A DNA stretch of 64,000 bases from Mytilus edulis (taxonomy: Eukaryota; Mollusca; Bivalvia; Mytilida; Mytilidae), in contig NC_092346.1 in assembly GCF_963676685.1 (NCBI RefSeq), positions 96,523,917 to 96,587,916 of the forward strand. The letters run 5' to 3'. Within the stretch, counting starts at the first letter, position 1. Each line of letters opens with the position of its first letter. Below, piece by piece: positions 12,796 to 25,700 of this stretch. The notes below the pieces were generated by a model. The model was not told the DNA's origin, made no database searches, and saw only the letters and a list, made by a program, of their open reading frames with translations. The translations under genes and the position numbers were made by a program.

Positions 12796-13440
12796 TTGAA
12801 ATTGACAATCAGGGTCGGTTGAAAAAAAACTTTACGACAAAAGAAATGATTTCAGCTTTCTAATTGTGAACTTTCCATTTCTAAGTAGCAACATACCAGC
12901 AGCACCTGCATACGGGGTATATATCTCCCAATTGATACGATATTCCCGTGCTGGCATTTCCCATTATGATTTTCTTGATAGAGGGTGCTGCTCACAAGGA
13001 AGCTATTAAACCAAGAGTTGCAAATGCTGAAATCGAAATCATCCCTTCGTAAATTTTACGGACGCAATCACGAGTTGGTTGACCGTTATGGAATAACCGT
13101 TTCACATATGATAGCGGATATGTTCCTTATGCCGTTACTACAATACCCTTCCTTTTTCACGAATATGACCTACCGAATTAGACTATTTACCGGATTTGTA
13201 ATAAAATAAGCAACACAACGGGTGCCACATGAGGAGCAGGATCTGCTTACCCTTTCGGAAACTGAGATAAGTTTTTTGTGGGGTTATTGTTGCTTAGTCT
13301 TTAATTTTCTATGTTGTGTCTTCTGTACTATTATTTGTATGTTTGTCTTTTTATGTTTAGCCATGGCGTTATCAGTTTATTTTCAATCTATGAGTTTGAC
13401 TTTCCCTCTGGTATCTCTCGTTCCCCTTTCTGTATGAAAT
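12796..13440 (+). pseudogene. Penelope-like element 3' fragment plus R2 tail repeat
   Basis: The conceptual translation gives the C-terminal part of a Penelope-like reverse transcriptase (words such as PAYGVYISQLIRY, LLTRKLLNQ, LKSSLRKFYGRNHELVDRYG) with stops and frameshifts. The R2 tail follows, with GCCACATGAGGAGCAGGATC and GCCATGGCGTTATCAGTTTA. The same tail occurs at 19.74-19.97, 31.75-31.81, 55.34-55.53 and 57.83-58.05 kb. Inverted pieces sit in both fp-4 3'UTR introns. The RT domain itself is absent here. Confidence 0.7.
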
Positions 13441-13605
13441 TCCGTTCCGTTGGTTTATATGTTTGATTTTGTTAGTTGAATTGGACTCCGCATTTTTATA
13501 TCTTAATAAGAGCTGGTATTGTTTATACCATTTTTTTTTTATTCTAATACAGATCTTTGCTCACTATAACATAATTTTATTTACAACAATTCTGCAAGTT
13601 GTTAA

Positions 13606-14166
13606 TTAAAGTCTGTAAATTGGGCAAAGTTAATCAGAGATGAACTTAACAACATTGGACTTGGAGATATGTGGATTAAACAATCAGACCTCGTATTTGA
13701 GATTGACTTCCCTCTTATTAAACAACGACTTTTAGATATTAAAAAACAGGAAATGTATTCGTTACTTGATAACAGTAGCAAGTGCCGTATCTATAAATAC
13801 ATTATCAACAGTTTTGATTTACAGTTTTATTTGACAAAATATATTCCTATTGTGTACCGAAGAGCTCTTTCAAAAATAAGACTTTCTTCTCATTCTTTAG
13901 CAGTGGAAACTGGACGCTACCAAAACATTGAGCTGTCACGTCGTATTTGTTCAATTTGCCGTCAGTGTATTGAAGACGAATTCCATTTCATCTTAGTGTG
14001 TCCGAAATATAAGGAACTTAGAGTAAAATTTATAAAGAAATACTACTGGTCTAGACCAAGTGTGTTTAAATTTATTGAACTTTTAAGTTTAAAGAATATC
14101 AAACAGTTAACCAATTTAGGAAAATACATTTTTAATGCATTTAAAATCAGAGAAAATATTACATGA
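13606..14166 (+). pseudogene. C-terminal remnant of a non-LTR retrotransposon ORF2
   Basis: An open frame of about 186 codons with no RT or endonuclease motif. It contains LSSHSLAVETGRYQNIE and a Cys/His knuckle CSICRQCIEDEFHFILVC followed by PKYKELR. This arrangement closes the ORF2 of CR1/jockey-type LINEs. The frame has no start of its own, and the methionine at 13669 is internal. It differs from the L1/Tx1-like element at 7.1-12.5 kb, so two LINE families are present. Confidence 0.75.
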
Positions 14167-14258
14167 ACATTCTCTGTCTGTTTACTTGTTTACTATGAAA
14201 ATTTGTATTTACACCGATGAACTGTAAAGTTCAAGGTAATAAAGAATAAGAATAATCA
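13609..14258 (+). mobile_element. 5'-truncated LINE insertion with target-site duplication
   Basis: The uninserted version of this site exists at 20.10-20.13 kb, where the flanking words TGCAAGTTGTTAATTA and TCTTATAGGGACG are contiguous. Here they are separated by 650 bp bounded by AATTA (13604-13608 and 14259-14263). The insert encodes a LINE C-terminal region and ends in an A-rich tail of AATAAG-like units. This is a 3' end placed by target-primed reverse transcription after the two host repeats had diverged. Confidence 0.8.
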
Positions 14259-14263
14259 AATTA

Positions 14264-14432
14264 TCTTATAGGGACGAAAAAGCCAGCTACACCGAAACGT
14301 CCTTGAAACGTACGAAACAAAACGAAATCAAACAATACATTATCTCGACTCTTGACTTTATCATTCGTATTTAGAAAGGACATATACAGAGAACCAATTG
14401 TATAGGCAAGTGAACAACGTTTGTAACATCCA
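14264..14432 (+). repeat. Repeat shared with 20.13-20.29 kb
   Basis: The stretch beginning TCTTATAGGGACGAAAAAGC and ending near GAACAACGTTTGTAAC is nearly identical to 20127-20292. With the sequence left of the LINE insert it shows that 12.95-14.43 and 19.45-20.29 kb are copies of one repeat. Confidence 0.7.
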
Positions 14433-15240
14433 ATATTTTATGGTAATATTCTTTATAGAGCACAAAAATGTTAGTATCCACCCCAGAAGCTAACAAAACC
14501 TTTAAATATACTTATTTAGAAGGGATATAGTTACGATACTGTTGTCAGGTCATTAAAGATTGCATATTTTGGCGTTAATATTGATTCACTTATAGGGTCT
14601 TTGCATCGGAAGTAAACAATTTTATTTAAAAACCAGTTGTTGGCATGACACGGGTTATATTCTTCTCATATATGTTATGATGGTATAATACTAAACCCCT
14701 AACGGGAAGGATTGTGCCTGATATTTATATGATGAAGACATACATGTCAGTTAATTGCTAGTAGTCTGTTGTTATTTATGTATTATTGTCCGTGATTTTG
14801 TTCATTTTCTTTGGTTACATCTTCTGACATCAGACTCGAACTTCTCTTGAACTGAATTTTAATGTGCGTATTGTTATGCGTTTACTTTTCTACATAGGCT
14901 AGAGGTACAGGGGAGGATTGAGATCTCATAAACATGTTTAACCCCACCGAATTTTTGCGCCTGTCCCAAGTCAGGAGCCGCTGGCCTTTGTAAGTCATGT
15001 ATCATTTCTAATTTTAGTTTCTTGTGTACAATTTGGATATTAGTATGGCGTTCATTTTCACTGAACTATTATATATATATATATATTTGTTTAGGGGCCA
15101 GCTGAAGGACGCCTCCGGGTGCGGGAATTTCTCGCTGCATTCAAGACCTGTTGGTGACCTTCTGCTGTTGTCTGTTCTATGGTCGGGTTGTTGTCTCTTT
15201 GACACATTCCACATTTCCATTCTCAATTTTATTACAAACA
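14433..15240 (+). repeat. Dispersed repeat R3 in otherwise non-coding DNA
   Basis: ACACGGGTTATATTCTTCTC with TAAACCCCTAAC (14650-14700) and ATGGTCGGGTTGTTGTCTC with TTTGACACATTCC (15179-15230) are shared with 61.31-61.60 kb and, for the second part, 49.80-49.86 kb. A short AT run lies at about 15069-15087. No gene was seen. Confidence 0.5.
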
Positions 15241-15439
15241 TATCTGGAACACATGCCGACATCCATGATTGAACCTTTGAATAAACATGACCATATTTGG
15301 CTTGTAAGCAATTAACAATTGTGCTTACAATATTTTGTATTTTTTGTAAAATAATGTTTCAAAACATTTGAAATTGATTTAATTCTGATTCATTTGATAA
15401 TTTTCAATGAATCTATTTGTTTTTAGATTTTTTTTACTA

Positions 15440-15850
15440 TTATTTTTGTTTCTAAAATTGTTCATTTCAATAATATCTGAAATTCTTTTTGGAAAATTTT
15501 CAAAATATTTTTTTTTGGTCTTTTAATCTGAGACATAATATGCTTTATATATTGAAAAGGATATTATTGTTAGTATGTTGTTGATATCAAAGTATGCTGG
15601 GTCTTCAATTTTGTACCATTTTACTAGATTTTCAAGACTTAAGATGTGTTTGTCTATTCTTAGTTTCATTAATTTCATTGCTATTTTTAGAAAGTCTGTA
15701 TTAAATGAGCAGTTGACAAAAAAGTTTTCATATTTATCTTTTTGTTTACAATGCTTTACATAAATTTTCCTCAGTTGTTTTCCACTTTTTTAATAGTTCA
15801 TTGCATGGCAATATAGTGAATAAGTTTCCATCTAAAAATTTCAAAATTTC
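15440..15850 (-). pseudogene. 3' remnant of the L1/Tx1-like LINE
   Basis: Plus-strand words TCTTCAATTTTGTACC (15602-15617) and AGTTTCCATCTAAA match the corresponding part of the minus-strand LINE at about 7861 and 8085. This is a heavily 5'-truncated, frameshifted copy. Confidence 0.6.
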
Positions 15851-15859
15851 TTAGTTTCT

Positions 15860-16180
15860 TTTGAATTTTCCTATCATGACGTCATGAAAAAACGCGACTA
15901 TGCCTGATATGACGTCGCATATAAAGAACACAACTTTCTGAAGTCTTGGAATCAGGAAGAAAACACATAATTAGAGAAAAACATTCTGACACTATAACTC
16001 GTGTATTACGACATTTCTCCTCTCTCTACAGTTCAATTTTAATTATTTAAAAGGGCTCCACAAGACTCGCGCTTTTAATGAAAAAATGTAAATGTCTCGA
16101 GTGAAGAAATATCGTAACACACTTGTTGCAGTGTAGGAATCTATATTTCCCACACTGATCGAGAAATGTGAAAATATCCA
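15860..16180 (-). repeat. Inverted copy of the CGACGTCA dispersed repeat
   Basis: The reverse complement aligns along its length with 6830-7110, including CAACAAGTGTGTTACGATAT, TACACGAGTTAT and the TGACGTCATGATAGG end. It lies about 200 bp upstream of the fp-4 gene A promoter block. Confidence 0.65.
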
Positions 16181-16389
16181 AAAAGTTAGAGAAATTGATT
16201 TATGCATCTGGTGCAGTAAGATGTCAACGTTACCCTTTTAGCACTTTAAAACTATGGAGGATAGTTGTCTCATTGGTAATCTTACCACATCTTCTTATTG
16301 TGTATATAAATGTATCAATATCGATAAATACTGTGCACGGAACATGTGAACTATTTGTACGATCCAATGATCACTAACATTGTTTTCTT

Positions 16390-16684
16390 TGACTTTGTAT
16401 GTGATCATATATGTTGCAAATGGATTACACGTAGATAAGTATTGTTATACTGCTCATGACAAACATATAGAGAGATTTCAATAGAAGAAACATGGTTTTA
16501 TTTCAGTAGACAAACTTTAAATGTGTACCATTACATGTATAAAACGGTAACATCTTGCGTGACACCATGTACTATATAACTAGCTTAATTAGTTTTTTTA
16601 TATGGAGGGGGCTTCATTTTAAAAGTAACAACTGAACTGGTCAAACAGAAATCTTTCAGGAGCATTTTAAAGAAATCTGTCATC
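16390..16684 (+). promoter_or_regulatory. fp-4 gene A core promoter and 5'UTR
   Basis: Several blocks are conserved with the region before gene B: GTGATCATATAT and GGATTACACG upstream, then GGTAACATCTTGC, then ACTATATAACTAG. The TATATAA at 16573-16579 is a good TATA box and lies 112 bp before the ATG (110 bp in gene B). That puts the transcript start about 30 bp further on, with a 5'UTR of about 80 nt. The spacing is seen; promoter function is inferred. Confidence 0.65.
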
Positions 16685-16730
16685 ATGAAGCGGGGATTGT
16701 TTTCCCTCCTGCTAATTACTGCTGTGCTAG
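16685..16730 (+). CDS. fp-4: fp-4 A exon 1: signal peptide
   Basis: It encodes a Met-Lys-Arg start followed by a Leu/Ile/Ala-rich core. The exon ends CTAG before donor GTATAC with one base of the next codon. Exon 1 of gene B has the same length (46 nt) and the same donor. Confidence 0.85.
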
Positions 16731-19700
16731 GTATACTATATTTCGTGCTCTCGCCTGTGTTTTTATTTACCATGATTTCTGTGACAGTATTTTATACAAA
16801 TAATGATAGTGGTATGCAGATCCGTTTTCTTGTCTGTTATATTAAATGGATTTAAGATTTGAATAAACATTTGGAAAATGATCTTCAAATCATTGCGTTT
16901 TCCAGAGAAAGTACAATTATTTTCCAGAATAAATTCGTATGCTTAGTTGAGAAGCTACCATAGTGATACATATTTAGCATGTAGCTTAAGTATGATTTGA
17001 TTTGATAGCATGCCTATTGCTTAAGTCTTCATTTTAAGTTAACCGCTTATGTGGTCTCTAAAGTCTTCTCAACACTTCGGCTTTCTGTTTATATAGTATT
17101 CTACCTTTATCTTTTGTATTTCAGTGGTAGTTGCAGAATCTGTTGGAGAAGAGACTCATGGAGAACTAGGAGGTAGGTATATACAATTTCTACTTGAATA
17201 TCACCCAACACATTTAAAGTTTTTAATGTCATGTATTAGGTACTCACAAAGCACTATTTTAAATAAAATGTAGTTTCAGAGTCTTACGGACAAAGACACA
17301 GAAAACAAAGCATTTTTTATATAAAATTTCTACTTTAATGTAAACCAACGACGTTTAAGTAAGTCTATTCAATGTCAAATGTTCCTCAAAAGAACAATAA
17401 ATTAAACAACAGATTATGTCTTTATTTTGTTTTATCTCTATAACGTCGTCTTCTTGCAAAAATGTAACGATAAGTTTGAAGAATTAACTATGTTCAAATC
17501 TTGTACAAATGTAGGTGTGTCAAAAAAGTGGAGTTTCCGAGAGTTAATTGAAACAATAAGTTGAATATATTAATATAGTCCGAAACATACTGTCCAAACA
17601 GGAAAAACGAAAATGTAAAACAACAAAGAATAAAATGATTCGCTTAAAAAAAACCACCAAAATAACGTCTTCTACTCTAACTGGTGAAATGTCTCCTTTT
17701 AACTGCACGTGTTCGTGATGCTCCAACATGGATTATATTGATTTTAATTTGGAAAAAACAAACATTTTGATACACTCAAAACAATTTAATGATTTGAGAG
17801 TGGAGAATGCGGCAATGGACAAACTGAAAATTGTGAAAAATCCATTATTTCATTAATTTTCTGATCTGCATATTCTTAAGCGATGCCAAACGTACGCTTC
17901 CATTTCACATCCATTTACGTAAATTATTCTTTCCATCCGTTTACGTTAATTATCAATTTCTTCTTGGTTTTGGATTACGTGTGGATTTTCTGTAGAAACA
18001 AAAAGATATGAATGAAACTATACAGAATATAAAAGTTAGAAGATGACGAAGTAGGCATATTTGGATAGTAAATATTTGATTCAAATTTATCGAAAACTTA
18101 AAATGAATAATCTACAGAATATGTTGTGTATGTAACTTGTGTATACACAAATAACAGTAACATGTTAGTAGCTACACAATATAATGCATAAACAAGGTAA
18201 AAAAGCACAAAACAATTGATTTCCAGAGGGTTCAAACACACATTTTCTCTAACCAAGTGTGCCCTCTTCTTAACAAAACATGAATTTTTATAAAAAATAC
18301 TAAGAATGTTCATATCCCAGGGATAGATTACATTAGCAGTGTTTGGCAAACTGTTATGGAATTTTGGGTCCTCAATATAATGCTCTTCCACTTTGTATTT
18401 GTTTGGCTTTATAATTATTTTGATCTGAGCGTCACTTGTGAGTCTTATGTAGACGAAACTCGCGTCTGGCGTATTAAATTATAATCCTGGTACCTTTGAT
18501 AACTACTTGCCGACTTTTTTCTCTATTATTATGAGACTGACTTTATACAGGAACTTCGCAGGAAGAATAATAAGAAGTTAGCAATATCCTTTAATTTTAC
18601 GTCCTGCTATATAGATAATGTTCTCTCATCGAACTAGAGTGAAATGATACTACAGATACAGATAAGTCTGCCTCATATCTTCACCTACCTCTAAAAATTG
18701 ACAATCAGGGTCGGTTGAAAACAAAACTCTACGACAAAAGAGATGATTTCAGCTTCTCAATTATGGACTTTCCAATTCTATGTATCAACATTCCAGCAGT
18801 GCTTACATTCGAAGTATATATCTCCCAATAGTCCACTTGCCAATTACCGATTTGATTCTGTTATTACACACTTTTTAAACAAATTACTTCCCTTTGTCAA
18901 TCGTAGACTGGTTCCATATCGGACAGGAACGGCATTTGCCAAAGCAAAACATGATGAATTGAAAGTGATGTATCGGCAGTTTAACTTATTTTCATGAAAA
19001 AAAATTCTGATGTCAAAAGTATTTAGCTGAACAACAAATTAATGTAATTAAAAGATTTAAAAATCTTAAAGATTACTCACATTACGCACAGGTAAATTTC
19101 TCTTTCTGCTAGCTCTCCATTGTAACTAAAAAATTATGTTCCTCGTTAGAAAGACAACCAAAAGAAGGGATATATAGAATAATAGGTAGTTTCGTTTTTG
19201 ATACTGACTATATCATGTGGAATATCAAGACGAGCCCGTTAGGGCGAGTTAAGATATTCCACATGATATAGTCAGTATCAAAAACGAAACTACCTATTGT
19301 TATGTTTATCGGTAATTATGACGTCACACGATGTATGCCTAATATTTTGAGTGATACAGCCAGTACAATGATACTCGAAAATATTAGGCAGTAAGATCAA
19401 AGGGAAAATATACAAATTACCGATACCTCTAATTACAGGGTATATATTGATACGATATTTCCGGACTTGTAATTCTATCATGATTTTCTTGATAAAGAAT
19501 TGCTGCTCACAAGGAAGCTATTAAACCAAGAGTTCCAAATTATATATTTGAAATCATCCCTTCGTAAATTTTACGGACGCCATCACGAGTCGGTTGACCG
19601 TTATGAAATAAACGTTTCACATATGATAGCGGATATGTTCCTTATGCCGTAACTACAATACCCTTCCTTTTTCACGAATATGACCTACCGAATTAGACTA

Positions 19701-22700
19701 TTTACCGGATTTGTAATAAAATAAGCAACACGACGGGTGCCACATGAGGAGCAGGATCTTCTTACCCTTTCGGAAACTGAGATCATCCCAAGTTTTTTTG
19801 TGGGGTTCGTGTTGCTTAGTCTTTAATTTTCTATGTTGTGTCTTCTGTACTATTATTTGTCTGTTTGTCTTTTTATGTTTAGCCATGGCGTTATCAGTTT
19901 ATTTTCAATCTATGAGTTTGACTTTCCCTCTGGTATTTCTCGTTCCCCTTTCTGTATAAAATTCCGTTCCGTTGGTTTATATGTTTGATTTTGTTAGTTT
20001 AATTGGATTCCGCATTTTTAAATCTTAATAAGAGCTGGTATTGTTTTTACCTTTTTTTTTATTCTAATAAAGATCTTTGCTCACTATAACATAATTTTAT
20101 TTACAACAATTCTGCAAGTTGTTAATTATCTTATAGGGACGAAAAAGCCAGCTACACCGAAACGTCCTTGAAACGTACGAAACAAAACGAAATCAAACAA
20201 TACATTATCTCGACTCTTGACTTTATCATTCGTATTTAGAAAGGACATATACAGAGAACCAATTGTATAGGCAAGTGAACAACGTTTGTAACGTGTTGTC
20301 TTAACAAAGTTGTTTTGTTTGAATAACACAGAATAACCTTATTATACGTTTAATGCATTTAAAACGACAGACATACTTCTAGATACGATAAATGTGTATC
20401 AGTTCTATATATTGTTTGCATATTCTAGCTGTGGTTATTGGCTTTTAACTTCTCCAAATATCTCATCCCTCTTTGAAATTACCAATAGGGATTCTTTTCA
20501 TATCAATTTTGCATGGTTACATTACTTCCCACTTTTTCAAACTCTTGTACATTCTAGGAATTCAAATATTTGGATTTGAACGTTCCTAATGAAGGTAACA
20601 TTAGAAAAGCGCATCGGGCGCACTTAATGTATAAAGACTGTTTTCATTACCGGTTTTCCAAAAGTTTAGATTCATCCAAATATTTTATTGGACTGTTATT
20701 TGTGCATGATTTACAACAACGTTGATGTAAGCCTAAAAAGAGAAGACACTATGGATACATAACAGTAACTGCTATATGTCGAGATACATATGTCGGACTG
20801 ACAACGCCATGACAAAAACAAAACGAAATAGGACGAAAAGGAAACAAGTTTAGAAAGTTAGAACAAGTAAACTTATATATCAATACTTTATCAGAAGGAA
20901 AACTAGAAAGTTTTTAGGGTTTCTACTATTGCACCATTCCTTGTGTAACCATTAATAAGAATTTTTATGAGTAGTTAACTCCTAGATACATCTAGTAATG
21001 AAAGATCAAGTGTCATCAAATCTGTATATATATATTAACAGGTCACAGTATTGGTCACAAGAGTCATTACGAAAGAGCTATTACCCACAGGATTAACCAC
21101 AGGCATAGCCGTCGACATATTCATGTTCACAGACACCGCCTTTCACATAGACACGTACACAGACATCGTGTTCTACATGGACATGTTCACAGGCATCGCG
21201 TCCTACATCGGCATATTCACAGGCATCGTGTTTTGCATGGTCATGTTCACAAGCATCGTGTTCTACATCGGCATCTTCACAGACATCGTGTTTTGCATGG
21301 GCATGTTCACAACCACCGTGTTTTACATAAGCATGTTCATAAACATAGGGTTTTACATGGACATTTACACAGGCACCGCGTTCGACATGTACACATTCAC
21401 AGGCATAATGTTTTACATGGCCACATTCACAAGCATCGCGTTCTACATAAACATCTTCACAAACATCGCGTTTTACATAGCCATGTTCATAAACATAAAG
21501 TTTTACACTCACATGTTCACAATCACCGCGTTCTTCATAAACATGTGCACAACCATCGTGTTTTACACTCACATGTTCACAAACACCACGTTCTACATAA
21601 ACATGTGCACAACCATCGTGTTTTACACTCACATGTTCATAATCATAAAGTTCTACATACACATGTGCATAAACACAATGTTTTACACTCACATGTTCAC
21701 AAACATAACGTTCTACATAAACATGTGCATAAACACAATGTTTTACACTCACATGTTCACAAACATAACGTTCTACACAAACATGTTCACAAGCATCAAG
21801 TTCTACATAGTCATGTTCACAAACATAACGTTGAGCACACACATGTTCACAAGCATCATGTTCTACATAAGCATGTTCACAAACACAACGTTGAACATAG
21901 ACATGTTCACACACATCGCGTTGTACACAGTCATGTTCACAAACACAACGTTGAACACAAGCATGTCCATACACACAAAGTTAGACACACGCATGTTCAC
22001 AGTCATCAAGTTGTACACAGTCATGTTCACAGACATCAAGTTGTACACAATCATGTTCACAGACATGTTGTTGCTCATACGCATATCCACAGACACCAAG
22101 CTGCTGTTCATAGACATGTCCACACACATATTTTTGAGGGAAATTTCAATGATGATGGATCAGGATTCGATTTGAGAATAAGACATGGCATTATCTACTA
22201 TGGAGGAAACAGTAAGTAATTTATTTCATAAATATAATTAATGCCATAAAAATCACTGTCTTAGTTCTACATTGTAAGACATATAAGACAGGTGCTACAT
22301 GATGAGTCTCAGGAGGTGATTTGGTTTACAAGTGAGCTGTTAATGTATAAAAATAGAACATATGAATAAAATGTAGATTTTGGCTTATATTTCTGAAACC
22401 AAAGCATTTAAAGCAAATATGAAATAGGTAAACTTGTTTATCAGGACAAGATCTATATGTTCTGAAATTTTCAGATGAATCGGAGAACCCGTTGTTGCGT
22501 TGCTGCCCCTAAATTGATATTTTTAAGGAAATTTGCCGTTTTTGGTTATTATCTTGAATATTATTATAGATAGAGAAAAACTGTTAACAGCAATAAATTT
22601 CAGCAAAGTAAGATCTACAATTAAGTCAAACATGACCAAAATGGTCAGTTGGACCCTATAGGATAAATTGCCCTTTATAGTCAATTTTTAACATTTTTTG

Positions 22701-25700
22701 TAAATTTTTGTAATGTTTTACAAAAATCTTCACCTCTGAAACTGCCAAGATAAATTTAACCAAACTTGTCCACTTTCATTATTTGTGTATATAGTTTAAA
22801 AAATGTGTCCGATGACCCCTCCCGCGAACAAAGATGGCCGACATGGCGAAAAATAGTACATAGTGAAAAATGCAGTTTTTGGCTCATATTTCTGAAACCA
22901 AAGCATTTAGAGCAAATCTGCTGATGATAAAATTGTTGAAGACCGTACGGTGAACTATATTTATTAATTTCTGTGTCATGTTTGTTTCTTGTTGAGAGTT
23001 GTCTAATTAGCAATTATAACACATCTTCTGTTTTATGTGGTCAGAAAACAAAAGCGAAATCTTATAAAGGAGAATCTTCAATTTGCTAAAGAATGCTTTT
23101 GTCCAAACAATGAAACTATAACTTTGAATTTTTTTATTTGGCAAAAACGATTGGATTAGTTGCGATTAAAATCCTTTAAGGAATGACTGTAATATTTTTT
23201 CTGTTTATGAAGAAATAACATAAAAAATTTGGTGCACAACGAATAACGCGCGTAGCGGGTTATTTAACAGTGTGCACCACATTTTTTTTAATGTTATTTC
23301 GAATAGACAGAAAAAACATTACAGTCATTTCTTATAATTTAATTCTAAATTTCATTTTGAACCGTAGAAAACCATGAAAAAAAGTTGATGACGTCCGTCG
23401 TCTTATGAAAAAAACCCATAATTCATGTTTTAAAATAACTCGGGGGTTGTACAGGAAGTCATTATAAGTATATATTGACTTATTCATTATTCTTGTTCAA
23501 TAGGAAGTTTGTATATCACAACATGTTTTATATGATCCCCATATTGAAGCTCAATCAAAATTCAAGAACTAAAAAATGAATTAAAGAATCATCACGCAAA
23601 AGTATACAGATCTTAAGAATAATTTAACAAAAAAGTATGTGAAGTTTTATGCAATGAATATAAATAATTTCTGAGATACGGCAGGACATGTGAAAATCCC
23701 CTCTTTTTGTCATAAACTCAATAACTCTAAAATCAAATTTTGAATCATCCTCAAAAAAGTATATACAGATCTTCAGATTGATATAACTAAGAAATGTGTA
23801 AATGTTTAAGTAATATTCATAAATCGTATTTGAGATACAGCACGAACTGTGAAAAAAACCTGTTTTAGTTACGAAGTCCTGTAACTAAAAAAATTCACTT
23901 AAAATTAAACAGATCGTTTGACCATCATGACTGAAAAAAGAACCATGTTCAGTTTGGATAATATGATGTACCATGTTTACGACGGACAGACGGACGCGGG
24001 CATTTGTATACCATAATACGTCCCTTCAAAATTTTAACGGGTGTATAAACATATTGTTGGCTATTGCCTTTTGTTAGAATAAATACGCGCAACGTGGAAG
24101 AAATAAGAACTTTGCTCCTTTATTAAAGTTGTATCACTGTTTATATTAGCGGCGTGTACCTACATTTTCGATATTAGTTTTAAAATATCATTGGTTTCCT
24201 GTGCTGTAATAAAATATCATGGATGATGTATTATAATAAAAATGATAATTGACCCTCACCAAAAAGGTCAGTCGTCTTCAAATTGCTCATTATACGATAT
24301 TTTGTTGAAGATCTCAAAGAAACAGTAATTTGTTTTATTTCTTGTGATGTTATAAGACTGTTATCCTAATTTCATAAATTTTGTAACTTTTTGTAATAGT
24401 TTTCAAAATGTTTTCCTCTGTCACTTCTGGGCAAGTTCATTATAGATAGAGATAATTGTAAGCAGCAACATTGTTCAGTAAAGTATGATCTACAAACACA
24501 TCACCAACACCAAAACACAATTTTTTTTTCATGAAACCATGCGTGTCCTTTGTTTACTATGCACATAGACCAAGGTGAGCGACTAAGGGTCTTTAGAGCC
24601 TCTAGTTTTTTTAATCCATCGTTCTAGTTTTTTTCAAACAAATATGAAATGAAATTCATGACTATTAACAATAAAATTTTATAATTGAAGTAAATGGTAT
24701 TCACAACAGAAATGTGTGAATTATCTTCCAGAATGTATATCTGACATATTTTATATTATCTGAAGATATTTCTTAAAAATTATTCCTTGCCTATTTTTGA
24801 AATTTAACTTACTTACCCAGATAAAACCGATATTATTGTCATATTTCATCGATTACTGCTAACATTTTAAATAGATTATTTGTTTTAAAATATGACTGGT
24901 GATTCACTTTTAAGAAGAAGGTACGATAAGGCCACTTTTCCCCCCTAAAATTTGAATATAAAAAAAGTATTAAAAACCTTCCAAAAATAGCCTCATTTTC
25001 AGACCAAGTCATTTATAATAAGAAACAACTGTACCACGCCCGATATTTTGCTACGTGATGTATTAATTTGTAAATTGTTCTTTTAGCTCGATCTTGTCAA
25101 TTTCCACATTTTCTGGACTAAAGAGTCAAGTTACTATCGACATGTTTCTTTATCAATAAAAATATCATAATTTCAAATCCAAAATAATGGCTCTTATCAT
25201 ACATTTGCCAATCTGATATTCACACAATCTTTTTTTTTGTTATATATTTTTCTGTAATGAATGTTCTTACGGTAAGGTTTTATGCACAAAACGGATTCAA
25301 ATTAATGCTGAACATATCTGTTATTTGTACAAAACGAAAAGTTAAGCAACTTAAAACTAAAAAACCTCAACAAAATACTGATAACTGAGATAATGTCATA
25401 TTTTATTCAATGTGGAGTTCATTTTTTACCACAAAACAGTGGGAACATTAATGAGTGGAATAACAATTAAAATAGATTATATATATATTCAGTCCCCAGC
25501 TAGTGCATAGATCTGTGTTCCTGTACTTGTTGGGTATTACCTTGAGCCATATTAGGTCTGTTCAACGTGGGTACTTACTTTTGTATTTTATTTTCGGCTT
25601 TTTTGGCCTCGAGCATCACTAAAATGGACAATGATTATCGAAAATTGCATCTGGTAACTAAATGAGGTAACCGTACTGTTATTAAAACAAATTGACATAT

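Noticed and set aside
21093..21974. 293-codon minus-strand frame and 374-codon alternative plus frame over the gene A repeat exon
   Set aside because: They are open only because the 30-bp repeat has no stop in those frames. There is no start context or splice sites, and the true frame is fixed by phase-1 exons on both sides.
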